64,000 bases of DNA from assembly GCA_964520615.1 (NCBI GenBank), contig CAZFNL010000011.1, positions 1 to 64,000 on the forward strand, in the 5' to 3' direction. Numbering within the stretch: the stretch's first letter is position 1; each line of letters opens with the position of its first letter. This document shows, in pieces, positions 8,683 through 18,347 of this stretch. This DNA comes from JAMCUI01 sp964520615. Its GTDB lineage: Bacteria > Patescibacteriota > Microgenomatia > 2-02-FULL-39-11. The notes below the pieces were generated by a model. The model saw only the letters and a program-made list of their open reading frames with translations. It ran no database searches and was not told the origin of the DNA. The position numbers and the translations under genes were made by a program.

Positions 8683-9471
8683 TTAAGAATGACGCGTCAA
8701 GAGTCCTTTTTCTTTTACTATTATGTACATGCGGTAAAAGAAAACGACAGCAACGACAATATAGATAAGATTTAACCCTAACGCCCAAACAAATTCATTC
8801 CATAAAAATGTCTTATGAAGGATGGCACCGCGCATCCCTTCAAAAACATGTGAAACCGGGAAGATAAAAGCGATTTCCTTTACAGTATCCGGCAGGATTG
8901 ATACAGGATACCAGACTGCCGCAAGCGGGGTAAAAAGCCAGGGCATACTCCAGGCAAAATCCTCGACTTTAGTCCCGTATCTCAAAATAAGCGCTGAAGT
9001 TATGATACCTATTGACCAGCCGAATATGACAAGGTTGCTAAAAAAGGCCCAGAGAGAAATCCCGAGAGTAAAAAGATTGAATGAGTAGAAAAGCATGGCG
9101 ACAAATGACGCAGTCAAAAGGGTAGCAACAATTTTTATCAAGCCAAGAAACAATGTAGCTACCAGAAACTCCGAAGGCCGCAAGGGGGAGGCAAAAAGAT
9201 TGGGCAGATTGCGTGACCAGATATCATCAAGAAGTGAGACCGATATAGACTTTGAAGTATTATTGAAAATACTCCAAAGAATCATTCCTGACAAAAACAG
9301 GCTGGCAAAAAAAGGAAATCCGCTAGTCGTCTGGTTAAGATACACACTTACAAAACCCCAGATAACTACATCCATTGCCGGCCAATAAAAAATTTCAGTC
9401 AATTTACCCAATTCCCTTTTTATTAGGTAAAAATATCTCCACAATAATGCAATTACTCTATAGAATTTCAT
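8683..9471 (-). CDS. ABC-2 type transporter permease
   Basis: This 262-residue integral membrane protein has six predicted hydrophobic stretches and the ABC-2 permease features, including SAFIFPVSHVFEGMRG-like sequence (FIFPVSHVFEGMRGAI) before the last helices. It forms a transporter with the ATPase encoded just upstream. I choose ATG 9471 because GGAGG lies five bases before it; an ATG at 9486 would include that site in the coding sequence. The export substrate (drug, lipid or polysaccharide) is not evident. Confidence 0.82.
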   Translation of the reverse strand: MKFYRVIALLWRYFYLIKRELGKLTEIFYWPAMDVVIWGFVSVYLNQTTSGFPFFASLFLSGMILWSIFNNTSKSISVSLLDDIWSRNLPNLFASPLRPSEFLVATLFLGLIKIVATLLTASFVAMLFYSFNLFTLGISLWAFFSNLVIFGWSIGIITSALILRYGTKVEDFAWSMPWLFTPLAAVWYPVSILPDTVKEIAFIFPVSHVFEGMRGAILHKTFLWNEFVWALGLNLIYIVVAVVFFYRMYIIVKEKGLLTRHS

Positions 9472-10225
9472 GCACACCTCCTGCAATTTTCAAAAACACT
9501 TCTTCAAGATCAGGCTCTTCCTTTTCTATTTTCAGTATATTTTTAGTCACTTCTGTCGGGTTACCCTTTGCAATAATTTTTCCTTTATGCAAAAGGACAA
9601 GATAATCACACATCTTTTCCAATTCAGCCATATTATGAGAGGTATATATTATTGTCAAACTGCGTTCCTTCTGTATACTTTTCAAAATTTTCCTTGTCTT
9701 ATCGGCAATATAAGGATCAAGACTTGCAGTTGGCTCATCAAGAAAAAGCACTTCAGGATCGTTTATCAGTGACTTGCATAAATTTAATCTTGTTGCCTCA
9801 CCCGAAGAAAGATTATTTACTCTCTGGTTTCTCAATTCCCATATCTCAAATCTTTCCATTAGTTCCCTTATCTTTTCTTTCAGAGAAGAAACATGATAAA
9901 GCTTGGCAAAGACCATGAGGTTTTCCCAGGCAGACAGCCTCCAATCCATATTGGTATAGCTGCTGGAAAAATTTATTTTCTGCAGTATCTCCTCAGTGTG
10001 TCCGGAAAAATCCAAACCGAAGATTCTGATGGAACCGGACGAGGGAGTAATGAGGTTTAACAGCATTCTTATAGTTGTCGTCTTACCTGCACCATTTGGA
10101 CCCAGTAGTCCCATAATTTCACCTTCTTTTATAACAAACGATAATCTATCAACAGCGGTAAATCCGCCGGCTCGCCCATCGAATTTTTTAGTCAAGTCTT
10201 TTACTTCAACGATATTTTCTCCCAT
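9458..10225 (-). CDS. ABC transporter ATP-binding protein
   Basis: The 255-residue ATPase energises the ABC-2 permease that follows with a 14-base overlap. Walker A is GPNGAGKTT, the signature is LSSGEATRLNLCKS, Walker B is VLFLDEPTASLDP, and the H-loop is YTSHNMAELE. The signature has SGEA in place of the common SGGQ, an accepted variant. The gene starts close to a divergent promoter region shared with ftsK. Confidence 0.9.
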   Translation of the reverse strand: MGENIVEVKDLTKKFDGRAGGFTAVDRLSFVIKEGEIMGLLGPNGAGKTTTIRMLLNLITPSSGSIRIFGLDFSGHTEEILQKINFSSSYTNMDWRLSAWENLMVFAKLYHVSSLKEKIRELMERFEIWELRNQRVNNLSSGEATRLNLCKSLINDPEVLFLDEPTASLDPYIADKTRKILKSIQKERSLTIIYTSHNMAELEKMCDYLVLLHKGKIIAKGNPTEVTKNILKIEKEEPDLEEVFLKIAGGVHEIL

Positions 10226-10274
10226 GTAAATCCCATTTTAACTTATGATTCTACGCTTCACAATGAAAAAGCAC

Positions 10275-10303
10275 TTGACATTGCGCTGATAATACTATAG
10301 GAT
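10275..10303 (+). promoter_or_regulatory. sigma70-type promoter toward ftsK
   Basis: TTGACA (10275-10280), 17 bases, TAGGAT (10298-10303). It lies in the divergent space between the ABC ATPase and ftsK. A second TATAAT at 10343-10348 lacks a good -35 box. Confidence 0.5.
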
Positions 10304-10439
10304 ATTAATACCTTTATCTTTTTTTAATGAAGATAATCCTGATATAATAAGCTAGAACTTATATCAAAATGAGTTGATTGTGAGTTATAGCTTTCATAGG
10401 ATTAAAACCTAGGTTTTGATATCAGTTTTACTACTGCCT

Positions 10440-12647
10440 ATGGCAAGAAGATATAGAAGAAAAAAATTTCCAAAATTCAAACTCAAAGCACAGTCTGTCT
10501 TTACCATATTCACTATTCTTTTTATTGGTGCAGCTGCACTTACCACAATCTCCTTTTTTCAGTCCGGTACCAAATTGGGTCTCGTCCGCAATCTTCTTAT
10601 AGATAAATTAGGTTGGGGCGGCATGCTACTTCCGGTTGTTCTGGTAACATTCTCCTTCCTTTTTATGAAACTGAAATTATCCTTTACCCGCCCAAATGTT
10701 TCTCTTGGGGTTTTGTTAAGCTATATCTGTCTTTTGGCACTTACCCGCGCGGGAAGTGTCGGTACGCAAATTTGGGAAAATTTTGCAGCGCTTGTCTCAG
10801 GTATTGGTGCATTCATTATACTTTTTGGAATGTTATGCATAGGGCTTATTGTACTTTTCAACACCTCAATAGATGAAATAGCAAAAACAATCAGTGAAAT
10901 TGCAAAAAGCTTAAATAAAATGCTAGGTACCCTCCCAATATTTAATATGTCCTTCAAAAAATCAAAACCGCTTTTTGTGGAAAAATTACCCATCAAACCC
11001 CCTATTGACTATAAAAGAGAAGAACAAAAACCTGTCTCCTCCCAAAAGCCTAGTGGGCCAAACAACAAGCAAGTTGCTTCCTCAGTTTCAACCATCAATG
11101 GACAATCTCTCAACGCTACAAGCGGTTTACCGACAGACATTATTGCCAACGTCCCAGGCAGTCAAAATGTCTGGGAATATCCGCCTCTCTCACTTTTATC
11201 TTCTTCATTCGGGCAAAAAGCAGACCGGGGGGATATGAAACACAATGCCAGCACAATTGAGAAAACACTGGAAAGCTTTGGCATATCAGCAAAAGTGGTA
11301 GAAGTAAATATGGGTCCGGCAGTCACGCAGTATGCTCTTGAGATTGCCATGGGTACCAAACTTTCCAAAATTACCGCACTATCAAACGACCTGGCTTTGG
11401 CTCTTGCTGCCCCCACAGGACAAATAAGGATTGACGCACCTATTCCCGGCAGAAGTCTGGTAGGCATTGAAATTCCCAATAAATCGCTTGAGTTTGTTAC
11501 ACTACGGCATATGCTCTCTTCTGAAAACCTGAAAAGAAGTAAAGAGAAGCTTTTGGTTGCTTTGGGTCTTGATGTATCAGGTAATCCAGTTGCGGCAAAT
11601 ATTGCCAAAATGCCCCATGTTCTTATTGCCGGGACAACAGGCAGCGGAAAATCAGTCCTCATAAATACATGGATTTCATCACTTCTTTTTAGGACTAATC
11701 CGTCAGAAGTAAGACTCATACTAGTCGACCCCAAAAGAGTAGAACTCATTGGTTATAACGGTATCCCCCATCTTCTGACTCCCGTGATTGTAGAGCCTGA
11801 TAAGATCCTTTCAGCCCTCAAATGGGCCATGGGAGAGATGGATAAACGTTATAAGACTTTTTCTGAAGTGGGTGTGCGTAACATTGACGGCTTCAACGAA
11901 CTGGCGGGTTTTCAGTCATTGCCTTATATAGTCATATTTATAGACGAATTGGCAGACCTTATGTCTTATGCCCCAGTTGAGGTAGAAGATTCCATCTGCC
12001 GTCTAGCTCAGATGGCAAGAGCCACAGGAATTCATCTTGTTGTCGCCACACAAAGGCCTTCTGTTGATGTTATTACAGGACTTATAAAAGCCAATATCCC
12101 TTCCAGAATTGCTTTTAACGTATCATCCATGATTGATTCAAGAGTCATCCTGGACGTACCCGGAGCAGAGAAACTACTTGGACGCGGTGACATGCTCTAT
12201 ATCCCGCCTGAACAAGCCAAAGCCACCCGCATACAAGGCACTTATATCTCAGAACAGGAAGTACGCCAACTTGTAAATTTTCTTAAAAGTAAAAACATAC
12301 CAGTACAATACACAGAAGAAGTTACCTCCATGCCACAGACCTGGAAAAAATCTTCTGGAAGTGGAGCGGGTAGCATGGCAACTGGGGAAGACGATGGGAA
12401 GGATGCAATGTTCCAGGAAGCTATACAAATAGTCTGCCAATATGATAAGGCTTCGGCTTCCCTCCTGCAAAGAAAATTAAAGATCGGGTATGCCAGAGCC
12501 GCAAGGATACTAGACCAGCTGGAAGAGGAAGGAATTGTCGGACCGGGAGAAGGTTCTAAACCCAGAGACGTCCTCATGCACAACGCAGAAGAGTATTTAG
12601 CATCACATACCAATCCAACAGCTTCTTCCGAACAACAAACATTGTAG
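10440..12647 (+). CDS. ftsK: DNA translocase FtsK/SpoIIIE
   Basis: FtsK pumps DNA at the division septum and helps resolve chromosomes. The 735-residue protein has four N-terminal membrane segments (about residues 20-140), a short low-complexity linker, the alpha/beta motor with Walker A GTTGSGKS near residue 400 and Walker B VIFIDELADLM, and a C-terminal winged-helix gamma domain (LLQRKLKIGYARAARILDQLEEEGIVG) that recognises KOPS-like sites. The linker is short compared with E. coli FtsK. ATG 10440 is preferred; a TTG at 10416 would add eight residues. A RodZ-like gene follows 13 bases later. Confidence 0.95.
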   Translation: MARRYRRKKFPKFKLKAQSVFTIFTILFIGAAALTTISFFQSGTKLGLVRNLLIDKLGWGGMLLPVVLVTFSFLFMKLKLSFTRPNVSLGVLLSYICLLALTRAGSVGTQIWENFAALVSGIGAFIILFGMLCIGLIVLFNTSIDEIAKTISEIAKSLNKMLGTLPIFNMSFKKSKPLFVEKLPIKPPIDYKREEQKPVSSQKPSGPNNKQVASSVSTINGQSLNATSGLPTDIIANVPGSQNVWEYPPLSLLSSSFGQKADRGDMKHNASTIEKTLESFGISAKVVEVNMGPAVTQYALEIAMGTKLSKITALSNDLALALAAPTGQIRIDAPIPGRSLVGIEIPNKSLEFVTLRHMLSSENLKRSKEKLLVALGLDVSGNPVAANIAKMPHVLIAGTTGSGKSVLINTWISSLLFRTNPSEVRLILVDPKRVELIGYNGIPHLLTPVIVEPDKILSALKWAMGEMDKRYKTFSEVGVRNIDGFNELAGFQSLPYIVIFIDELADLMSYAPVEVEDSICRLAQMARATGIHLVVATQRPSVDVITGLIKANIPSRIAFNVSSMIDSRVILDVPGAEKLLGRGDMLYIPPEQAKATRIQGTYISEQEVRQLVNFLKSKNIPVQYTEEVTSMPQTWKKSSGSGAGSMATGEDDGKDAMFQEAIQIVCQYDKASASLLQRKLKIGYARAARILDQLEEEGIVGPGEGSKPRDVLMHNAEEYLASHTNPTASSEQQTL

Positions 12648-12660
12648 TGTATAGATACTT

Positions 12661-13302
12661 ATGCGCACAGTCGGAGACATTCTCAAAAAAGCCAGACTGG
12701 AAAAGAAACTGGAATTTGAAGAAATCGAAAAACATTTGAAGATTAGGGGGAAATACCTCCAGGCTCTCGAAGAAAACAATTGGAACCAGTTGCCGTCTCT
12801 TCCTTATATCAAAGGATTCTTGCGCAACTACAGTTCTTACCTGGATCTGAAACCTGATGAGATGTTAGCAATTTTCCGCAGGCAATTCACCCAACAACAA
12901 AAATCAGGTCTCCTTCCTAATGGATTATCTCAACCCTTGAATGAACCGCTAATAAAACTGACTCCCCATATAATTGTAACAGGTATAATTATTTCCTTTC
13001 TTCTACTTTTCTTCGGTTATCTGGCTTTCCAATACAATTCTTATACCAGCCCCCCCAACCTGACTATCACAAAACCACAAGAGGGAGAGGTAATAAAATC
13101 AGACAAGGTGCAAGTCACTGGCCAAACAGACACCGACGCTGTCGTTTCAGTCAACGGCCAGAAGATTGCAGTTCTTGCAGGCGGCAATTTCTCAACCACC
13201 CTTATACTTGTCCCGGGAGTAAACACTATCACGATAGATTCAACAAGCAAATATGGTAAAAAAAAGACTTTAACCAGAACGGTACAAATCTCAGAAAATT
13301 AG
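12661..13302 (+). CDS. RodZ-like HTH membrane protein
   Basis: The 213-residue protein starts with a helix-turn-helix of the RodZ type (GDILKKARLEKKLEFEEIEK, then LPSLPYIKGFLRNYSSYL), passes the membrane once (about residues 103-123), and ends in an outer beta domain with PNLTITKPQEGEVI and a VNGQKI repeat, resembling the glucodextranase-B/bacterial Ig type. RodZ links the cytoskeleton to wall synthesis and shape. It follows ftsK by 13 bases, consistent with a division and shape operon. The region after it, to 13386, holds nothing else I can support. Confidence 0.75.
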   Translation: MRTVGDILKKARLEKKLEFEEIEKHLKIRGKYLQALEENNWNQLPSLPYIKGFLRNYSSYLDLKPDEMLAIFRRQFTQQQKSGLLPNGLSQPLNEPLIKLTPHIIVTGIIISFLLLFFGYLAFQYNSYTSPPNLTITKPQEGEVIKSDKVQVTGQTDTDAVVSVNGQKIAVLAGGNFSTTLILVPGVNTITIDSTSKYGKKKTLTRTVQISEN

Positions 13303-13386
13303 CATTCAGCCAAACAGCACAAAGAGCGGCAGGAGATATGATCCAAGAAAGTAAATTCTCCATCAAAACTGATACCTTTTGTACGG

Positions 13387-13416
13387 TTGACTGTAATGAT
13401 ATCTAAATATTAAAAT
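13387..13416 (+). promoter_or_regulatory. sigma70-type promoter for the YtxH pair
   Basis: TTGACT (13387-13392), 18 bases, TAAAAT (13411-13416). The expected transcript begins about 20 bases before the ATG at 13444. Confidence 0.45.
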
Positions 13417-13443
13417 GTTATAACCTATTTAATACACCTGCCT

Positions 13444-13707
13444 ATGATTGATCCGACACAAATACTTCTTTTTTCAGTAGTCATCATACTCACAGCCATT
13501 GTTGTTCTAATAGGTTGGCAAATCTTTTCTATCCTCTCTGAAATTAGGAAAATGCTTTCAAAAGTAAACATGATGGTTGATGGTGCAGTTTCCATTTCCG
13601 GCAACATCGGCAAATCATTCAAGGATCTGAGCGGATTTTCTGAGGGAGTAAAAACGGTATTGGGTTTTTTAAAGATATTCAAAAGGAAAGGGAAAAAAGA
13701 TGAGTGA
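13444..13707 (+). CDS. small membrane protein, DUF948-like
   Basis: This 87-residue protein has one N-terminal membrane helix (about residues 7-28), then an amphipathic helical region (IFSILSEIRKMLSKVNMMVDGAVSISGNI) and a basic C-terminus. The layout resembles DUF948-type proteins, which often sit beside YtxH-type proteins, as here. The next gene overlaps it by eight bases, so the two are probably co-translated. No function is assigned. Confidence 0.55.
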   Translation: MIDPTQILLFSVVIILTAIVVLIGWQIFSILSEIRKMLSKVNMMVDGAVSISGNIGKSFKDLSGFSEGVKTVLGFLKIFKRKGKKDE

Positions 13708-14092
13708 CGACAAAAATGGTGGAAATTTTTGGCTGGGTTTTTTCCTTGGTGGTCTTATAGGCGGCTTTATCATATTCATGCTTGGTACAAAAGAGGGAAA
13801 AAAGAAACTGGAAAAGTTACTGGACCAGGCTGAAGTCTATGAGGAGGAAATTGAGGAGAAAGTGTCCAATCTCCAGAAACAGGGAGAAAAACTTCTGGCT
13901 GAAACGGAAGATATAAAGGAAAAAGTGGTGAAGAAGATGGCTGATAAGAAGGAAATCGTCTCTGATTCATTTACTGATAAAATGGACCAGACTCTAAGTA
14001 AAATTGAGGAAGTGCAAAAGAAGGGTATGGCCCTCACTCAGGATATCAGGCACCGTTATTTCAAGAAGAACGGAAAAACCCTCAACACCTGA
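13700..14092 (+). CDS. YtxH-like envelope protein
   Basis: The 130 residues begin with a glycine-rich membrane segment (FWLGFFLGGLIGGFIIFML) followed by GTKEGKKKLEKLLDQ, the YtxH signature, and then a long charged coiled-coil. YtxH proteins are small stress-related membrane proteins of unknown mechanism. It overlaps the preceding gene. Confidence 0.68.
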   Translation: MSDDKNGGNFWLGFFLGGLIGGFIIFMLGTKEGKKKLEKLLDQAEVYEEEIEEKVSNLQKQGEKLLAETEDIKEKVVKKMADKKEIVSDSFTDKMDQTLSKIEEVQKKGMALTQDIRHRYFKKNGKTLNT

Positions 14093-14148
14093 TTTATCCA
14101 TCCCGCATTATAGCGAAAATAGATATTTCTATACGCCAAGAAGAAAAT

Positions 14149-14649
14149 TCAGCTCCTGATTTTATCTACCCTACATTCTTTTATCGCCCTATCCATTACG
14201 GAAAGCATTTCATTTATAATCTCTTCCGCTTCAGAAAGTGCCAGTGCCCTTAAGTTATGCTGAAAATAATGGAACACCTGATTCCTGCCTCTTTTCCAAA
14301 CATTCCATAATTCATCGGCCAACTCCCTATCACCACACTTTCTTACTATTTTGTCATATGCTGACCACCGGCGCAGCTGTCTTTCCAATTGAGGATTTAA
14401 TGCCCTGCCAATTCTGAAATGATCACTACCATATTCCTTGGCGCTTATAAATCCGCTATCAAGAAAAAACTTCTTGAGGAATCCTTCGTAGGCTTTAGCA
14501 AAAGGAAAAACCAAATAGGAATAATCGGTTATGTTCTCATCGGGATGTTCTTTTAGATCATTTAGAAGGTATATTCCTTCGTCAATCAGTCCTTTTTGCC
14601 CATCCGAAAGATATTTCCATAAAAATGAGCTTTTGTCAATTGCAAACAT
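14149..14649 (-). CDS. HEPN-like protein, possible RNase
   Basis: The all-alpha 166-residue protein contains RGRNQVFHYF around residues 120-129. The R-N-x3-H spacing is the Rx4-6H motif that marks active HEPN ribonuclease domains, and the surrounding helices fit (LLNDLKEH, FPFAKAYEGFLKKFFL). Similar domains are found in toxins such as the RnlA/LsoA group and in RNA-processing enzymes. No antitoxin or nucleotidyltransferase partner is adjacent: the neighbours are thrC (22 bases upstream on the same strand) and the YtxH gene. A housekeeping or stand-alone role is therefore possible. Confidence 0.5.
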   Translation of the reverse strand: MFAIDKSSFLWKYLSDGQKGLIDEGIYLLNDLKEHPDENITDYSYLVFPFAKAYEGFLKKFFLDSGFISAKEYGSDHFRIGRALNPQLERQLRRWSAYDKIVRKCGDRELADELWNVWKRGRNQVFHYFQHNLRALALSEAEEIINEMLSVMDRAIKECRVDKIRS

Positions 14650-14670
14650 GTGATAGAAAGTATTCTAATT

Positions 14671-16203
14671 TTACCATCTTTTCAAAGATTGCATAATTGC
14701 TCTTTCCACTGATTCTTTTCCGGATGCATACTTTCTCTTGAATCTAATTTTTTTGTTTTTTAGATTGGCAATATTTGGAGGAATAGTAATGCTGGGAAAA
14801 AGAATGGTAATTTTTTTTAGGATCTTGAACTCATCTTCTTTTGATCCAAAGCCTGATAATGCCTTATAGACATCTTTGGCAAACTTTGCCCAATGCGCGG
14901 TGGAACAAATTACTACCGGCTTAGGAGAGCCGTATTTATTCTGATACCTTTCTGCTACTGCTTGGGCTACTGCAGTATGCGGATCAAGAAGATAATTTGT
15001 TTCATTGTATGTCTTTTTTATTGTTGCTAAACAATCTTTATTTGATACCCAATCGGCAAAGAAATTTTCTTTTAATCTACGCAGTGTCTCACTGTCCACT
15101 TTGAAAAAATTGTTATTTTTCAATTGACTCATCCAAAAATTCACCTTTTCAACATCATAAGTCAACTCATATAACAACCGCTCCAAATTACTACCCACTA
15201 GTATACTCATAGCTGGAGAGGGGGTTTTTACCAATTTTCTTTTTCTGATGTCATACACGCCTGTTTTCAGAAATTCACTATAGACATTATTTTCATTATT
15301 TGCACAGATAAGCCTGCCAACGGGCAATCCCATAATCTTGGCATAATAGGCGGCCAGAATATTGCCGAAATTCCCCGTAGGAACTGCAATATCTATCCTC
15401 TCCCCAAAACTTATCCTTTTCTCGTTAACCAAATCCAGATAACTTTTTACATGATAAACAATCTGAGGAAATAGCCTTCCCCAATTTATGGAATTGGCAG
15501 AAGAAAGTAAGACATTTTTCTCCAACAGCAGTTTTTCATTAAATTCCTTATCATTGAATAATTCCTTTACACTTTTTTGTACATCGTCAAAATTACCTTG
15601 AATTCCGTATACAGCAACATTTTTCCCTTTCTGCGTGATCATGGATAATTCCTGCAAACTTGATACTCCTTTATAGGGATAAAAGACCACAATTGATATC
15701 CCCTCCTTATTGGCATATCCTTCAAGAGCCGCTTTTCCCGTATCTCCTGAGGTGGCTACAACAATCAGGTAGTTTGGCTGTCTTAACCCTTTCTTTAACC
15801 GATGTATTTTTTCTTTTTTCTGGCTTTCGGTAAACAAATGAGTGGTAAACTGCAAAGCAATATCCTTAAACGCCAAAGTGGGACCATGCCAAAGTTCTAA
15901 AAGATATTGATTATCCCTAAGTTTAATTAAGGGAGTAATCCTCGTATCGTCAAAATTATCTGAATAGGCGCGATAAATCAGCTTTTTTAACAAATCATGA
16001 TCAAAATCAGTCTTGAACAAATCACAAACAGAAAGACACGTATCCTGATAGGAACCATTTAATAAAGGCTTTAACTTTTTTAATGAAAAATGTGGCAATC
16101 TCTCAGGTACAAAAAGTCCTCCATCTCCTGCAATTCCTTTTAGTATCGTTTCAGAAAATGTGTATATTTTTTTGTCACCTCTTGTACTATGGTAGGAGAT
16201 CAT
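14671..16203 (-). CDS. thrC: threonine synthase
   Basis: This PLP enzyme makes threonine from O-phosphohomoserine, the last step of the pathway. The 510-residue protein has GPTLAFKDIALQF with the PLP lysine, ATSGDTGKAALEGYAN for phosphate binding, and the N-terminal SETILKGIAGDGGLFVPE typical of the longer threonine synthases. It is the last of five contiguous threonine genes and overlaps thrB by four bases (ATGA type). Confidence 0.94.
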   Translation of the reverse strand: MISYHSTRGDKKIYTFSETILKGIAGDGGLFVPERLPHFSLKKLKPLLNGSYQDTCLSVCDLFKTDFDHDLLKKLIYRAYSDNFDDTRITPLIKLRDNQYLLELWHGPTLAFKDIALQFTTHLFTESQKKEKIHRLKKGLRQPNYLIVVATSGDTGKAALEGYANKEGISIVVFYPYKGVSSLQELSMITQKGKNVAVYGIQGNFDDVQKSVKELFNDKEFNEKLLLEKNVLLSSANSINWGRLFPQIVYHVKSYLDLVNEKRISFGERIDIAVPTGNFGNILAAYYAKIMGLPVGRLICANNENNVYSEFLKTGVYDIRKRKLVKTPSPAMSILVGSNLERLLYELTYDVEKVNFWMSQLKNNNFFKVDSETLRRLKENFFADWVSNKDCLATIKKTYNETNYLLDPHTAVAQAVAERYQNKYGSPKPVVICSTAHWAKFAKDVYKALSGFGSKEDEFKILKKITILFPSITIPPNIANLKNKKIRFKRKYASGKESVERAIMQSLKRW

Positions 16204-17114
16204 AATTCAATCAATTTTACTTCAGAACCTGTATTGGTAACATCAAGAACCAGAGTACTGCCTGAGATATTACCTTCTGCCGCCGCTTCAACCATATTTC
16301 TGGCGATAGCCTTAAAACGATGTCCTGCAAGAGCAATTATTGATGATCCGCCTCCTGAAAGTGCCGCTCCATAAGCTCCTTCAGAAAGTGCCGCAGCAAT
16401 AATCCGCGGCATAAGAGGGAACACTTTTGTCCTTGCCGGCTGGTGAATCCTGTCTTCCATCGCAGTCCCAAGAAGGTGATAATTCCCTGACTGGAGTGCA
16501 GCCAGAAAAAGTGCTACACGCCCAGTGTTAAACACCACATCGTTTTTGTGATAGTGTGTCGGCATCAGTTTTCTGCCCGTTATAGTATCCATGGCAAAAT
16601 CGGGCACAAAATAAACCGCCTTCAAATCCTGAGGGAAAGGTATTTTTATGTATGTAAGTTTTGCATCTTTTTTTGATGTAACAATGACCAGCCCTCCAAA
16701 AAGTGCCGGCGTCACGTTATCCGGATGCTTTCCGCGTTCAAGCTCAACTGCCATTGGCAGAAGTTCTTCAAAGGAAAAATGGTTATGCAAAAATGCGTTT
16801 GCTGCAAGAAGCCCGCCTACTACCGCTGTTGCACTGCTGCCGAATCCCCTTCCCTGAGGTATCCCAAGATTCATCTCAATCCTCACTTGAGGAGTTACCT
16901 CTTTCAGTTTCTCAAATGGATAGATAAAAGACTGGTAAAAAAGGTTTTCTTTATTTTTAGGCAAACTGTTTAATCCTTTTATAACAATTCCAAAATTTTG
17001 CGCTTCTTCAACCAAAAACTCATTATGAAGCCCAACAGCCAGACCAAAAATATCAAAACCCGGACCCAGATTTGCGGACGTTGCCGGTACTTTTATTTTT
17101 ACTTTCATATTCAA
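16200..17114 (-). CDS. thrB: homoserine kinase
   Basis: This GHMP-family kinase phosphorylates homoserine. The 304-residue protein shows VPATSANLGPGFDIFGLAV at the N-terminus, the ATP loop GIPQGRGFGSSATAVVGG, and the C-terminal GAYGAALSGGGSSIIAL motif. It is fourth in the operon. The 126-base gap before it, after asd, is the only sizeable space in the operon and contains a small palindrome (GAGCGCTAGCGAG region) but no clear terminator. Confidence 0.94.
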   Translation of the reverse strand: MNMKVKIKVPATSANLGPGFDIFGLAVGLHNEFLVEEAQNFGIVIKGLNSLPKNKENLFYQSFIYPFEKLKEVTPQVRIEMNLGIPQGRGFGSSATAVVGGLLAANAFLHNHFSFEELLPMAVELERGKHPDNVTPALFGGLVIVTSKKDAKLTYIKIPFPQDLKAVYFVPDFAMDTITGRKLMPTHYHKNDVVFNTGRVALFLAALQSGNYHLLGTAMEDRIHQPARTKVFPLMPRIIAAALSEGAYGAALSGGGSSIIALAGHRFKAIARNMVEAAAEGNISGSTLVLDVTNTGSEVKLIEL

Positions 17115-17240
17115 TGAGACTAGAAAAATTCAAACAACTAACGACTGAATAGAATTTTTCGTAAGTCGAATTAATCCCGAGCGCTAGCGAGAGATTTCAA
17201 TGATAACTAATTCTTAATAAACTGTTAACTTCACGTTATT

Positions 17241-18344
17241 TCAAACCGATAGATATCCTTTTTTATAAAGAAGTTCCGCGATAAGAACTGCACCCCCCGC
17301 TGCTCCTCGTATGGTGTTGTGAGAAAGTGATACAAATTTCCAGTCAAAAAATGGATCTTCCCTGAATCTGCCACATGAGACAGTCATTCCTTTTCCCAAG
17401 TCTCTATCAAAATTTGTCTGGGGACGATCATCCTCGGAAAAATATTTTATGAACTGTTTGGGAGAAGATGGTAAATCCATTTCGGAAAGAGGATTGTCAA
17501 AATTATGTATTGCTTCAACTATTTCCCCAAAAGTCGGCTTATTTTCAAACTTCACCGATACGGATGCCATATGTCCGTCAGTTACCGGTACTCTTATGCA
17601 TGTTGCTGATATCTGCAAATTCTCTGCTTCTTTAATCCTGCCTTCCACCAAATCTCCAAGTATCTTTTGTGGTTCTCTTTCTGTTTTTTCCTCTTCGCCG
17701 CTTATAAAAGGGATAACATTATCTACCATTTCCGGCCAGTCCGCAAAAGTTTTTCCGCCTCCTGAGATTGCCTGAAGAGTGGTTACCTCTACCAGTTTGG
17801 GCTTGAATTTCCGCAGAACATACAACACAGGTACATAAGATTGGAGGGAGCAATTGGGTTTTACGACAATAAAACCTTTCGACCAACCCCTGTTTTTTCT
17901 CTGCGATTCGATTAACCTAAGATGGTCTGGGTTTATTTCCGGAATCACCATAGGTATGTCTGATGCAAAACGGTTGCTAGAGTTGTTTGAAACTACCGCT
18001 ATTCCCTCTTCTGCATATCTTTCTTCAATCCGCTTAACCCTGTCTTTATCTACATTCAAAGCGGAAAATACCAAATTGACACTTTTGGCAATTTTTTCAA
18101 AATCACCTTCAACGTCATAGATACTCATCTTCTTTACCGTTTCTGGCATATCCGTATTCAATTTCCATCGCCTCTCAATAGCCTGCCCGTAAGTCATACC
18201 GGCGGAGCGGGCTGAGGCTGCCAGACATACAACCTCAAACCACGGATGGTTATGGAGCATGCTGACAAATCGCTGTCCCACCATGCCTGTCGCGCCCAAA
18301 ATTCCTACCCTCACTTTATGCACAACTCTTCCTTTTGCTTTCAT
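17241..18344 (-). CDS. asd: aspartate-semialdehyde dehydrogenase
   Basis: This enzyme reduces aspartyl phosphate to the semialdehyde with NADPH. The 367-residue protein has the Rossmann motif GILGATGMVGQRFV, the catalytic Cys in KPNCSLQSYV, and SGGGKTFADWPEMV. The sequence is of the archaeal/fungal type and not the E. coli type; such a form is common in several bacterial lineages. It is third in the threonine operon, three bases after hom. Confidence 0.93.
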   Translation of the reverse strand: MKAKGRVVHKVRVGILGATGMVGQRFVSMLHNHPWFEVVCLAASARSAGMTYGQAIERRWKLNTDMPETVKKMSIYDVEGDFEKIAKSVNLVFSALNVDKDRVKRIEERYAEEGIAVVSNNSSNRFASDIPMVIPEINPDHLRLIESQRKNRGWSKGFIVVKPNCSLQSYVPVLYVLRKFKPKLVEVTTLQAISGGGKTFADWPEMVDNVIPFISGEEEKTEREPQKILGDLVEGRIKEAENLQISATCIRVPVTDGHMASVSVKFENKPTFGEIVEAIHNFDNPLSEMDLPSSPKQFIKYFSEDDRPQTNFDRDLGKGMTVSCGRFREDPFFDWKFVSLSHNTIRGAAGGAVLIAELLYKKGYLSV

Positions 18345-18347
18345 AAA

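Noticed and set aside
11162..11749. 195-codon minus-strand frame inside ftsK
   Set aside because: Lies wholly within the conserved FtsK motor domain and shows no protein-like motif.
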